Assembly (NCBI GenBank): GCA_034096865.1
Contig: JAWQFJ010001799.1
Span: 21,001 to 85,000, forward strand
Direction of reading: 5' to 3'
DNA length: 64,000 nucleotides
Source of the DNA: Theodoxus fluviatilis
Taxonomy: Eukaryota > Mollusca > Gastropoda > Cycloneritida > Neritidae
Every line of letters starts with the position of its first letter. Positions within the stretch are counted from its first letter, which is position 1. The notes below the pieces were generated by a model, which worked only from the letters and a program-made list of their open reading frames with translations, did not search any database and was not told the DNA's origin. A program made the position numbers and the translations under genes. Shown here one piece after another: positions 1 to 15,935 of the stretch.

Positions 1-111
1 ACCATTTCTATGGTATTCTGTGTAGCTTTGAGTATGTAATTTATGTATAGTTTTTTCATGTGCTGTATGCCCCGTTGTGCTGTTATTTGAGCATTTGTAT
101 TAATTATTTTA

Positions 112-113
112 TT

Positions 114-149
<36 letters not shown>

Positions 150-164
150 TCTGTCTGTCTCTCT

Positions 165-195
<31 letters not shown>

Positions 196-222
196 CGTCC
201 GTCCGTCCATCCGTCTGTCTGT
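112..222. repeat. Compound microsatellite (GT)n-(CTGT)n-(CCGT)n
   Basis: An uninterrupted GT run passes into TCTG and then TCCG tetranucleotides. The stepwise change in unit is typical of slippage-grown compound microsatellites. The open frame across it is a composition effect. Confidence 0.95.
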
Positions 223-262
223 GTCTGACTCAGCCAGTCTCACTCTTACAACTTCCTCATGA

Positions 263-388
263 CTTATTTCCTTCCCCACTGTCATACATGCACAGGTTTA
301 CTTCCTTATTTCCTTCCCCACTGTCATACATGCACAGGTTTACTTCCTTATTTCCTTCCCCACTGTCATACGTGCACAGGTTTACTTC
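263..388. repeat. 42-bp tandem repeat, three units
   Basis: Units start at 263, 305 and 347, each beginning CTTATTTCCTTCCCC. They are nearly identical; the third has CATACG in place of CATACA. The array abuts the start of a SINE-like element at about 400. Confidence 0.9.
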
Positions 389-399
389 CTTAATTGCTT

Positions 400-583
400 C
401 CCCCTGTGGGTTCGGGGTAAGAATTGACCCACTGCGTCTCCCTAGGCGATCCGTAAGAGGCGAATGACTTAAATTGCGTTTACTCTAAAATGCTCTAGTG
501 ATTTTCGTGCTTAGTCACTTAGTGGCCTTACATAGCCTTCAAAGGCTGATAGGCCATAAAACACCATCCATCCATCCATCCTT
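400..583 (+). mobile_element. SINE-like element, copy 1, with (CATC)n tail
   Basis: This is one of at least seven copies in the window of a roughly 180-bp family. The order of parts is: a GTGGGTTCGGGG head (possibly a B-box-like tRNA-derived segment), GCGTCTCCCT, a GTGATT block, the best conserved core GGCCTTACATAGCC, an AAAGGCTGATAGGC segment, then a tetranucleotide tail, here ATCC. Short length, no coding capacity and a simple-repeat 3' tail suggest a SINE. The family name is not known to me. Confidence 0.6.
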
Positions 584-629
584 AATTGCTTCATGAAATG
601 CTCTCTACAATTGATTGATGCAGTGTGTA

Positions 630-800
630 ATGGGGTAAGAATAGATCTCCCTGTATGATTCATAAGAGACAAATGTATAGGGTGATTGAGACTTGTCTAG
701 CTGTACTATATCCAGTATCAGTGATTTTGTGATGAATGGCCTTACATAGCCTACAAAGGCTGTTAGGTTTTAAAACCTTGTCCGTTCATTCATTCTTACA
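630..800 (+). mobile_element. SINE-like element, copy 2, with (CATT)n tail
   Basis: A diverged copy of the same family: GGGGTAAGAATAGA near the head, GTGATGAATGGCCTTACATA in the core, and a short ATTC tail at about 786-796. It lies about 50 bp downstream of copy 1 in the same orientation. Confidence 0.55.
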
Positions 801-908
801 TACAGATTGTGAGACATAGGGCAGTTAACCTGAAAACATAAATAATTCAGAAGGCAAGTTTGCCTTGTGCTGTCTACTCATGCATGCAGACAGGAATGGG
901 CATGCTAG

Positions 909-1122
<214 letters not shown>

Positions 1123-1130
1123 ACTTCTGC

Positions 1131-2315
1131 AAAAGTTATCTCTTTTGAACAAAAGTAAATCTATTGATTACAATTCTCATAGATTACACTTTATCATAGA
1201 CTGTTAAACAGTTGAAGTGTCATGTTGATAAGTAAGAATTCAAATTAGTCTACACATTTTAGTCTGTCTATCTGTACTAAACCCAACTTCAAACAACCAT
1301 AACCTCATTAGTTTTTAATCACTTAGACTTTATTTCCATATATATTAATTAATTAAATGTGGAAAGCCCACAGATTGCAAACATAATGGCTCAGAACAGA
1401 CGAGAGTTTAGTATTGTGCCTTGTCGCACAAGCATTTTTATTCACAGGTAAAACACTTGTAGAGGAAACATGTGCATAGAACTTTCACCAACATGATGTT
1501 TTTTAAATCAGTTAAAAAGAGGAATGCACTTGTGTAATAAACAACAGGCTGTGGCAGCACAGGTGCTATATTATCATTTGCAAGAGGATGCCTAGATTGA
1601 GGTCAGTCAGTCCTCACCTGTTGGCACCAGATGGTTCATTCAGTTGTTCTGCAACTGAGAGAAAGGTTACTCATCAGTGCTTCTAGTCTAAGCGCCTGTT
1701 CTTGCTAATATGGGACAGGATGTATTATCTCTCATGTCCTGCAGTCACAGTGACACCTAAGGTGATGCACAGAATTGGCGGTGAGAGCAATGTTGCCAGT
1801 CATTCAGACATCCAGACTTAAGCCCAGGATACAACTTTGGCAGGCTGCCTGTCTGGGAGAGGTGACAGGCCATTTGTCTTGGAGGGGTGCAATGGGACCC
1901 GGCCAGAAGTAGACTGGGAGGAGAGACTTGGCAGTTGGGGATCATAGGGCTGGAGGAATGCAGATTTGGTATCCACTGTTTGCCCCAACTGTTCTTGAGA
2001 CTAGCTCTAGAAACAACCACCCAAACAAGTGTAGTTTTATTATATGTTTGCGTGCAGTTGTCAAACCTGTATGTCTGCAATGAGATTTTTTGTGGTTTAT
2101 GTTATGTTAAAGGCATATTCATAACATCTAGTGTGTGCTGTTATTGTGGAAATGAGTAGGATTATATTTTGGCTTCCAGAGAAGATGCAAGAAATATAGT
2201 CCAGAAATCAGATGTATCCTTTTTGGGATACGTGAGACAATTTTGCTATGTTTGAAATACTTTTTTCTGGATCTTTCATTACTTGTTTCCCTCATCCCTC
2301 TTACCAACTACACCC
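1131..2315. other. Unique sequence, no feature recognised
   Basis: AT-moderate non-repetitive DNA with only short open frames (for example 1757-2080 on the minus strand) and no convincing splice or protein signal. It is presumably intron of the plus-strand gene whose last exon is at 10009, or intergenic. Confidence 0.5.
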
Positions 2316-3798
2316 ACCATACCCTTCAACCCTTTACTCCACCATACCCTTCAACCCTTTACTCCACCATACCCTTCAACCCTTTACTCCACCATACCCT
2401 TCAACCCTTTACTCCACCATACCCTTCAACCCTTTACTCCACCATACCCTTCAACCCTTTACTCCACCATACCCTTCAACCCTTTACTCCACCATACCCT
2501 TCAACCCTTTACTCCACCATGCTCTTCAACCCTTTACTCCACCATACCCTTCAACCCTTTACTCCACCATACCCTTCAACCCTTTACTCCACCATACCCT
2601 TCAACCCTTTACTCCACCATACCCTTCAACCCTTTACTCCACCATACCATTCAACCCTTTACTCCACCATGCTCTTCAACCCTTTACTCCACCATGCTCT
2701 TCAACCCTTTACTCCACCATACCCTTCAACCCTTTACTCCACCATACCCTTCAACCCTTTACTCCACCATGCTCTTCAACCCTTTACTCCACCATGCTCT
2801 TCAACCCTTTACTCCACCATACCCTTCAACCCACCATACCCTTCAACCCTTTACTCCACCATACCCTTCAACCCTTTACTCCACCATGCCCTTCAACCCT
2901 TTACTCCACCATGCTCTTCAACCCTTTACTCCACCATGCTCTTCAACCCTTTACTCCACCATACCCTTCAACCCACCATACCCTTCAACCCTTTACTCCA
3001 CCATACCCTTCAACCCTTTACTCCACCATGCCCTTCAACCCTTTACTCCACCATGCTCTTCAACCCTTTACTCCACCATATGCTTCAACCCTTTACTCCA
3101 CCATACCCTTCAACCCTTTACTCCACCATACCCTTCAACCCTTTACTCCACCATACCCTTCAACCCTTTACTCCACCATACGCTTCAACCCTTTACTCCA
3201 CCAAACGCTTCAACCCTTTACTCCACCATGCTCTTCAACCCTTTACTCCACCATACACTTCAACCCTTTACTCCACCATACCCTTCAACCCTTTACTTTA
3301 CCATACCCTTCAACCCTTTACTCCACCATGCTCTTCAACCCTTTACTCCACCTTACCCTTCAACTCTTCAACCCACCATACCCTTCAACCCTTTACTCCA
3401 CCATACTCTTTAACCCTTTACTCCACCATACCCTTCAACCCTTTACTCCACCATACCCTTCAACCCTTTACTCCACCATACCCTTCAACCCTTTACTCCA
3501 CCGTACCCTTCAACCCTTTACTCCACCATGCTCTTCAACCCTTTACTCCACCATACCCTTCAACCCTTTACTCCACCATGCTCTTCAACCCTTTACTCCA
3601 CCATGCTCTTCAACCCTTTACTCCACCATACCCTTCAACCCTTTACTCCACCATACCCTTCAACCCTTTACTCCACCATGCTCTTCAACCCTTTACTCCA
3701 CCATACCCTTCAACCCTTTACTCCACCATGCTCTTCAACCCTTTACTCCACCATACCCTTCAACCCTTTACTCCATCATGCTCTTCAACCCTTTACTT
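2316..3798. repeat. 25-bp minisatellite, about 59 units
   Basis: The unit starts ACCATACCCTTCAACC and has period 25. The main variants are ATACCC versus ATGCTC, mixed along the array. Three shortened units near 2830, 2970 and 3370 lack part of the CTTTACTCC half. Because 25 is not a multiple of three and no phase contains a stop, all three plus frames stay open and give 25-residue protein repeats; this is not evidence of coding. Confidence 0.97.
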
Positions 3799-3904
3799 TA
3801 CTAAATTTAGTGCAGTATTGGCTCATGTTAATTTTATGACATTAAGGGCAAGTTGGAAAACTTTATTTTTCATTTCTTTGTTTTTAGATTTCTTTGTTTT
3901 GTTT

Positions 3905-4216
3905 GTTTTCCTGTTCACTCATGCTCACTTGCTTAAACTTGCTTGCTCACTCACTCATTCACCCTCTCCCTCCCTCACTTTGTTTTTCCCCTTTTCCTTC
4001 ACTTGCTTGCTCACTTGCTCACTCACTTCCTTACTTGCTCACGTGCCCCCATACTAACCCACTAACACCCACAGAGGCTTTCATTTGCTCACTTACTTGT
4101 TTGTTTGCTCACTTGCTCCCTCACAGACCCTTTCACTTCCCCTCACTTCCTTACTCCCATATGCATTCTCTCTCCACACCTTCACTCACTCACTCACACA
4201 CTCATACACTCACACA

Positions 4217-4302
<86 letters not shown>

Positions 4303-4490
4303 TTCACTCACTCACTCACTCACTCACTCACTCACTCACTCACTCACTCACTCACTCACTCACTCACTCACTCACTCACTCACTCACTCACTCACTCACT
4401 CACTCACTCACTCACTCACTCACTCACTCACTCACTCACTCACTCACTCACTCACTCACTCACTCACTCACTCACTCACTCACTCACTTG
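3905..4490. repeat. CACT-rich degenerate region leading to (CT)n, (CA)n and (CACT)n
   Basis: Degenerate GCTCACTT/CTCACT words up to about 4200 are followed by about 70 bp of CT, a short CA run and about 185 bp of perfect CACT tetranucleotide. The gradient from degenerate to perfect units suggests recent expansion at the right-hand end. Confidence 0.95.
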
Positions 4491-6270
4491 CTCACTTATC
4501 ATCCAATCCTCACTCTCAGTAGTTAGCTCACTGACTCCACAGTGGGATGCCTAGATCCCTTTCTGTCACACAGTGCCCGTAGAGTGATGTCAGACAGAGT
4601 GTGTCTGTGGCCAGGTGCTGTGCCTGTGTGTCTGGAATCAATAAGTGATTCATTCAGCCCCTGTTCCTGGCACAGGGGTGGGGGCTGGGAAAATAGAGAC
4701 TGCCTTCTCGTTTGCCTGTGGGGCTGCCAGCCTTGGGCTGCGTTTGGGGAGACAGCGTTTGTTTTTGCTGGGACTGGCCCCGCAGCGGCAATGTTGTCAC
4801 GTTCTTAATTTTGTTGTTGGCTTTCTGCCCGTTTTGGTTTGATTAGGGTTTGGGAGGAATTGTTGCAGTTGTATGGGATGTTAATATATGATTTTTCCCT
4901 TCCAAAGTATTGGGGGCCTGAATCCACAGCTGTACCCCATGTCCCTTTTAGGGACTGAGCCGTTGGATTGGGTTGCATTGATTTTTCTGCTCTTGCCCCC
5001 TTTTCACTCCATCAGGGACTTTGCAAGTGATCCAGAGCACAGTTTTCCATGCCTAGGGTTGACGCAGGGTTTTGTAACTTTTCCCTAAACCTGAATACTT
5101 CGGGACGTTTCAGGAGTGAGTGGCTGAAAATGTAGTCTGGGATTCTCATTCTGAAAGGTCAAATCCAGCACCGTGTAGTTCAGAACTTCTCTCCTAATGA
5201 TGGCAACTCCACAAACACCAGTTCAATGCACTGCTGTATTTTCTTTCAAGCTGTCTTTGCTTAATGTGAAGTTGCACTCAAGGAATTTGAAGTATCAGGA
5301 TAGAGATCTATCTATCTTTGTATGTCTCATCCAGAAATGTCACCAGGTGAGTCTAGAATCCCATTAAACTCTATGAGTGGGCAGGGCATTCACATCCTGG
5401 CAGCTGCTTTTTCCAGTATAAAACATCCTTTGCAGATGGTCTGATATTTGAATTTAATGAATTTCTCAGCCCTTTCTTTCGGAGATGGGTTCGTCATGCA
5501 TCTCTGCCCACGGGAATCCTTCCCACACTGGATACTGGTGAGAGAGGGAGGCTTGGGGGATCAGTTTGCCGAAAGCTAAAAGCTAAAGGTGTCTGCCTGC
5601 TGAACAGGTATAGCGCTTACACCTGCAGGGTCGTCACATACACTGAGTCTCTACAGAAAAGCAACCTGGTGGGGGTGGGGGTTGGAGGTGGGTGGTTCAC
5701 TTATGCAGGAAATTCATCTTCTCTCTTTCTCAAGATACCTGCCTCATTCAGATCTCATGGAGCTGAACGTTGGTGGCCATTGAAACCAAGAAACCTATCC
5801 CCATTTTGTGTCCCAGGCGGTTAGGTACTGACTTAAGAGGAGGCGGCTGACAGGGAGGGGAGGAGAGATTACTACTGGCTGTGATGAAGTGTTCTTTGTT
5901 AGCCCCATCCGGGGACTGGGGTAGAGGGAAAAAAACAGAGAAACTGTGGCGGTAGGAGTGTTTTATTAGATTGCAGGCAAGAAGTAAGGTCAGAGTAAAA
6001 TAGGCAAGTGACAAAGCATTAGTGCTCATGTTTTTAAGATGGCAAATCCTCAGATTTGACTCTGGCAGATGCCTAGGAGGCTTTGCATGTAACCATTCTA
6101 GAAATCACAAATGAAGGTGGGTGAATACTCAATCACTTTAGCTTCTCAGCTCTTCGCATGGAGTCAAGAACTCATGTGAATGTTTGAAAATGTGTGGAGT
6201 TGCTAATTCTATGTGCCACCTACCCAGCTACTGCTAGAAATGCAACCTGGTTAGATTTTCCAAGCAGGCA
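4491..6270. other. Unique sequence, no feature recognised
   Basis: No repeat, RNA gene or convincing exon was seen. Short GT-AG-like sites exist but no flanking reading frame gave a recognisable or well-bounded exon. Confidence 0.5.
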
Positions 6271-7020
6271 ACACTAGTGGACTCTTCCAACATGAGGGGT
6301 GCAGAAAAGACAGCAAAGATGATGTAACACACAAGCTGATGGGCCACACTAGTGGACTCTTCCGACATGAGGGGTGCAGAAAAGACAGCAAAGATGATGT
6401 AACACACAAGCTGACGGGCCACACTAGTGGCCTCTTCCGACATGAGGGGTGCAGAAAAGACAGCAAAGATGATGTAACACACAAGCTGATGGGCCACACT
6501 AGTGGACTCTTCCGACATGAGGGGTGCAGAAAAGACAGCAAAGATGATGTAACACACAAGCTGATGGGCCACACTAGTGGCCTCTTCCGACATGAGGGGT
6601 GCAGAAAAGACAGCAAAGATGATGTAACACACAAGCTGACGGGCCACACTAGTGGCCTCTTCCGACATGAGGGGTGCAGAAAAGACAGCAAAGATGATGT
6701 AACACACAAGCTGATGGGCCACACTAGTGGACTCTTCCGACATGAGGGGTGCAGAAAAGACAGCAAAGATGATGTAACACACAAGCTGATGGGCCACACT
6801 AGTGGACTCTTCCGACATGAGGGGTGCAGAAAAGACAGCAAAGATGATGTAACACACAAGCTGACGGGCCACACTAGTGGCCTCTTCCGACATGAGGGGG
6901 CAGAAAAGACAGCAAAGATGATGTATCACACAAGCTGATGGGCCACACTAGTGGACTCTTCCGACATGAGGGGTGCAGAAAAGACAGCAAAGATGACGTA
7001 ACACACAAGCTGACGGGCCA
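6271..7020. repeat. 75-bp tandem array, ten units
   Basis: Units begin ACACTAGTGG at 6271, 6346, 6421, 6496, 6571, 6646, 6721, 6796, 6871 and about 6945. The ninth has a 1-bp deletion in the GAGGGGTGC stretch. Units differ mainly at GGACTC/GGCCTC and CTGATG/CTGACG. The 75-bp period keeps several frames open. The final unit is also the left arm of the fold-back structure at 6946-7180. Confidence 0.95.
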
Positions 7021-7180
7021 CAGCATCTGATTGGCTGCATTGTTACATGGACATTTTGAGCGTAAATGCCCATGTAAAAATGAAACCAGTCAGATGCTGT
7101 GGCTCGTCAGCCTGTGTGTTATGTCATTTTCACTATCTTTTCTGCACCCCTCTCCTCGGATTAGTCCACTAGTGCGGTCC
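6946..7180. mobile_element. Fold-back element with an amplified arm
   Basis: The last 75-bp unit plus CCACAGCATCTGATTGG is matched in inverted orientation by AAACCAGTCAGATGCTGTGG and a diverged reverse complement of the unit ending CCACTAGTG at about 7175. The loop side carries a second inverted repeat, TTACATGG with CCCATGTAA. The structure resembles a palindromic MITE in which only the left arm has been tandemly amplified. No target duplication was identified. Confidence 0.65.
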
Positions 7181-7543
7181 GCCTGTGGAAGGAGGTCAGC
7201 AGCTGTGGGCTGCATTTGATGCTGTCACATGTCAGTTTCAGCAACTCAGCATTTGGTTAATGACTGGTCATATGATGTGCGGGTATATGACTAAAATATT
7301 TTATGTATTTTCAGATGATTAAATAGTCATAATTAAATAATGTATATACTTTTAAAGCTTTATTCACAAGTCATGTATTTTCTCAATCTTGTGAAAAGTG
7401 GGCAGGAAATACAAACAGCATGTGGTGTGTGATTTCAGTGGGCTCTCTTTCTCGGGAGAGATATGAGAATAAGGAACTCATGTTTTTATTTTTCTTCAGT
7501 TTAGACAGCTTGAAATGTGAATGTGGTTTTTTTCGTTTTTTTT

Positions 7544-8420
7544 TACTCACATGCGAAGCAAAAGTGAGTCTATGTACTGAGCCGTGTCGTCCGTCCGTCC
7601 GGGCGTCCGTCCGGGCGTCCGTCCGGGCGTCCGGGCGTCCGTCCGTAAAAAACTTAAACGTTGGATTTTTCTCGGAGACTATTAAGTCTATCAACACCAA
7701 ATGTGGCATGATGGTGTATGATGACAAGGCCTCAAAAAACATACATAGTGACTTGACCTTGCTTCAAGGTCAAGGTCACAGGAGCCATAAATGTGGTCTC
7801 AAAAACAGTCATTTTTCACATTTTCCCAATTTTCTCCCACGTTATTGAGAATGGCGACCTCAGCTACAAGTGGTATATAGGTCAAAGCAAGCCCTATCTT
7901 TTGATACCAGTTTGGTTGACCTTGCTTCAAGGTCAAGGTCACAGGAGCTCTTCAAAGTTGGATTGTATACATATTTTGAAGTGACCTTGACCCTGAACTA
8001 TGGAAGATAACTGTTTCAAACTTAATAATTATGTGGGGCACATGTTATACTTTCATCATGAGACACATTTGGTCACATATCATCAATGTCAAGGTCACTT
8101 TGACCCTTATGAAATGTGACCAAAATGGGGTAGTGAACCACTAAAAGTGACTATATCTCATGGTAGAAAGTGCCAATAAGCACCATTGTGCTTCCTATGT
8201 CTTGAATTAACAGCTTTGTGTTGCATGACCTTGGATGACCTTGACCTTGGGTCAAGGTCACATGTATTTTGGTAGGAAAAATGTGTAAAGCATTTCTTTG
8301 TGTATGATGTCATTGGTAGGTTTAGTTGTTTGACCTTGACCTTGAAGGTCACCTGAAGGTCAAGGTCATATAAAGGTCAAGGTCAAGCATGTGAGTCGTA
8401 TGGGCTTTGCCCTTCTTGTT
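7544..8420 (+). mobile_element. AGGTCA-rich non-autonomous element, copy 1 (full length, HINE/Helentron-like candidate)
   Basis: The left end, after a T-run, is ACTCACATGCGAAGC followed by GTGAGTC, forming a short terminal hairpin. Variable CCGT/GGGCGTCC repeats come next, then a conserved body. The right end has GCATGTGAGTC, the inverse of the left end, a GGGC-TTT-GCCC hairpin and TTCTTGTTA. Terminal inverted motifs, an end hairpin, an internal short tandem repeat and insertion after T-runs resemble Helentron-associated elements, but superfamily assignment is an inference. The body holds about 20 AGGTCA/TGACCT hexamers, many as TCAAGGTCA. Confidence 0.7.
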
Positions 8421-8625
8421 ATACATGTGTTATGATTAAAGAAAAATTAGAGAACAGTCTTTGATTTTGAATCAGTTACATGGAATATTTGATACTTACA
8501 GAGAACTGTGATGTGTCATGGCAATGGGTAATCTCTTGCAGCATGCGACTCGTACCGCAGATTTGATAGAGCTTCTGGATTTCTTGCCTTTAATTTTTTC
8601 AGTGTAGTATTTGCAAAGTTCTTTC

Positions 8626-8850
8626 CTCCTTCTCCTCCTCCTCTTCCTCCTCCTCCTCCTCCTCCTTTTCTTCTTCCTCCTCCTCCTTTTCTTCTTTCTC
8701 CTCCTCCTTTTCTTCTTCCTCTTCCTCCTTTTCTTTTTCCTCTTCCCCTTCCTCTTCCTCTTTTTCCTCTTCCTCTTCCTCCTCTTCCTCTTTTTCTTCT
8801 TCCTCTTCTTTTTGTGATGGTGGTGGTGATGATAATGGTGATGATGTTGA
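8626..8850. repeat. Polypyrimidine (TCC/TTC)n tract followed by GGTGAT repeats
   Basis: About 190 bp is almost purely C and T (TCCTCC, TTCTTCC words) on the plus strand, then switches to GATGGTGGTGATGA. The homopurine strand could form triplex DNA. Apparent poly-Glu and poly-Leu frames are composition artefacts. Confidence 0.9.
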
Positions 8851-8914
8851 CAACAGTAACAATAATGGAAACAAATATAATGACGTCAACATTCATGAGG
8901 CCTTGCAGATGCAA

Positions 8915-9180
8915 ATTGATTTGATGTGATGTGACATGGTGTGACATGATGTGGTGTGATGTGGTGTGGTGTGACATGATGTGGTGTGATGTGGTGTGGT
9001 GTGATGTGATGTGGTGTGATGTGATATGGTGTGATGTGATGTGATGTGATGTGGTGTGGTGTGATATGATGTGGTGTGATGTGACGTCACGTGATGTGAT
9101 GTGATGTGATGTGGTGTGGTGTGATGTGGTGTGGTGTGGTGTGATGTGATGTGATGTGGTGTGGTGTGGTGTGATGTGGG
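8915..9180. repeat. Pentanucleotide array of GTGAT/GTGGT units
   Basis: About 53 five-base units, mostly GTGAT and GTGGT with some GTGAC, end where the third SINE-like copy begins at about 9190. Confidence 0.9.
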
Positions 9181-9189
9181 TTGGGCTCA

Positions 9190-9452
9190 TTCTGCCATCC
9201 CCCAGTGGGTGGGGGATAAGTATTGACCCACCCCGCGTCTCCCTCCATGTTTCATAAGCGGCAAATAACTAGGGAAATCATGACTTGACTCTCTCCTTTT
9301 CCAACAAATCTCATGATTTTTCATGATTAGTGGCCTTACATGGCATGCAAAGACTGATAAGCTGTGAAGCTCCATCCATTCATTCATTCATTCATTCATT
9401 CATTCATTCATTCATTCATTCATTCATTCATTCATTCATTCATTCATTCAAT
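9190..9452 (+). mobile_element. SINE-like element, copy 3, with long (CATT)n tail
   Basis: It has the family order: GGGTGGGGGATAAGTATTGA head, GCGTCTCCCT, AACTAGGGAAATCATGACTT, TGGCCTTACATGGC core, then about 75 bp of CATT tetranucleotide. This is the longest tail of this family seen here. Confidence 0.65.
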
Positions 9453-10008
9453 CTTCTATGGTGATTGGAATGCGTGGTTGGATCTGAATGATCTGACCCT
9501 ATCCCAATGCCCCCTGGTAGCCTTGGGGCTGACCATGGCCGAGCTACAGGAGCAGTCCCCCCAAGTCCAGCTGCCAGGGGTTCCAGCTGGAGGGGGGCAT
9601 TGATGATTCCGGAGCCCTGTATGTTTCTCTAGTAGGGAGACTCTTGTAGCACCTTTCTACACCCATGACGGTATTCCTGTCTCACCCTTCTCCACCCAAC
9701 TGAGGCTACTTTTCATGGGTCAACTCCTAAGTCCCTGCAATGTAGGTGGACAGTTTCATTGCCTGTCTTGCAAAGAAGCTATGAAAAGTAACCTACGATG
9801 AGTGGAGAAGGGCTAAACAGGAATAACATCAAGGGTGGAGAAAGGTGCTACAGGGACTTAAGAGTTAACAGCTACGATGCTAGTAGTGTCTCCTCAGTAA
9901 CATCTGCATCACTGTCAAGGCATTTGTTGCAAGTTTTCTGCCTCCAACCTGCCTTTTCTTGCTGTGGAAGACTTTCACTAAAACTTTCCCATCCCTCTGC
10001 TATTGCAG

Positions 10009-10307
10009 ATGACACAGACAGTGGCTACGTGGTCATACGGGCCATCCGCCAGATGACGGTGCCTGTGGACCCGCCCTCCCTGCAGTCTGGTGACCATGGC
10101 AATGGCACCAGTGCTACCCAGCAGTGGCGCCACATGCGGCTGCAGCAGGCCTACCGACCCAGGCGCCGCCTCCTGACTGAGTACACAGATGACGTGTTTG
10201 AGTCCGAGGACAGCGCTGGCTCCCGCAGAAGTGTCAAGGTTCCTCTCACTGCGATTCCCGAAAACTCTGACAGTGACACGCGCAACTCTGAGAGTGGTGA
10301 AGTGTGA
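10009..10307 (+). CDS. Terminal coding exon of an unrecognised gene
   Basis: A good acceptor (CCCATCCCTCTGCTATTGCAG) precedes the exon, and the frame runs 99 codons to TGA at 10305-10307. The frame starts with two bases of a codon, so the previous exon ends in phase 1. The peptide starts with a DDTDSGYVVIRAIRQM stretch and continues into a hydrophilic, Arg- and Ser/Asp-rich tail (RRRLLTEYTDDVFESEDS, then NSESGEV at the end). GC content and codon use rise sharply against the flanks, as expected for coding DNA. It resembles a cytoplasmic C-terminal tail with acidic phosphosite-like clusters. I do not recognise the family and give no function. No upstream exon could be identified confidently in 1-10008. 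Confidence 0.65.
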
Positions 10308-15250
<4,943 letters not shown>

Positions 15251-15254
15251 TAAA

Positions 15255-15935
15255 TGTTATTTCCAGGGCTTGAATCCGTCTCTGTAGTTCAGATGTGAGT
15301 GCCCAGGAGTCACATGCATACAAGAATACGGAGATGGCCAGCGTGCGCATGAGCCTGATCTTCGATGCGAGAGTGATATTTCTGTCATGCCATATTGGCT
15401 TCAACTTTGCCAATGCTGCTGTTGTTTGTGCTACTGCTATCCTGGACAGTATCTCTGGTTTGGACCCTTCATCAGTCACAATAGATCCCAGGTATTTGAA
15501 GTTGTTCACAACTACTTTGAACTACAGAGATGGATACAAGCCCTGGAAATGAGATGCTACTGCAAGATTTTGAACATCTCATATAAAGACCATGTCACGA
15601 AAGGAAGTCAGCAACAGGATCAGGAGAGCATTTGGACAGTATGAAGACCTGCTGTCAATCATGAAAAGCAGAAAGCTGAAGTGGTACGGTCACGTGTCAA
15701 GAGGCAGTGGGCTGGCCAAGACCATCCTGCAAGGTACCGTAACAAGTGGGAGAAGGAGAGGCAGGCAGAGAAAGAGGTGGGAAGACAACATAAAAGGGTG
15801 GACAGGCTTGACCTTTGCTGACTCACAGCGAGCCACAGAGGATAGAGATCGATGGAGGAAGATTGTCCGAAAGTCATCAGTGGTGCCTCAACAACTCATA
15901 TCGGGGTTAAGAGACTGAACTGAACTGAACTGAAA
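15255..15935. mobile_element. Non-LTR retrotransposon fragment with inverted 5' half
   Basis: 15255-15511 reads on the minus strand as the end of a reverse-transcriptase ORF (NNFKYLGSIVTDEGSKPEI, then RIQALE). 15519-15918 continues the same ORF on the plus strand (IQALEMRCY..., GRRRGRQRKRWEDNIKGW, SGLRD, stop). About 30 bp around the IQALE codons is present in both arms. The 3' end is a short TGAAC tandem repeat, as in RTE- and CR1-like elements; the exact clade is uncertain. Inversion of the 5' part with a small overlap is the signature expected of twin priming during target-primed reverse transcription. A frameshift near 15600 marks it as dead. Confidence 0.85.

Noticed and set aside
60..467. 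Cys/Val/Ser-rich small proteins over microsatellites (here and at 10440, 17706, 27880, 42553, 51208)
   Set aside because: Dinucleotide to tetranucleotide repeats translate into low-complexity frames by composition alone.
2243..4057. 604-codon repeat protein over the 25-bp array
   Set aside because: All three plus frames encode the same 25-residue repeat because 25 is not divisible by three. Shortened units change phase freely, so nothing maintains one frame.
6234..6938. Repeat proteins on both strands of the 75-bp array
   Set aside because: The period is divisible by three. Both strands and several frames are open, and a 1-bp deletion in unit nine is tolerated. A fold-back transposon origin explains it.
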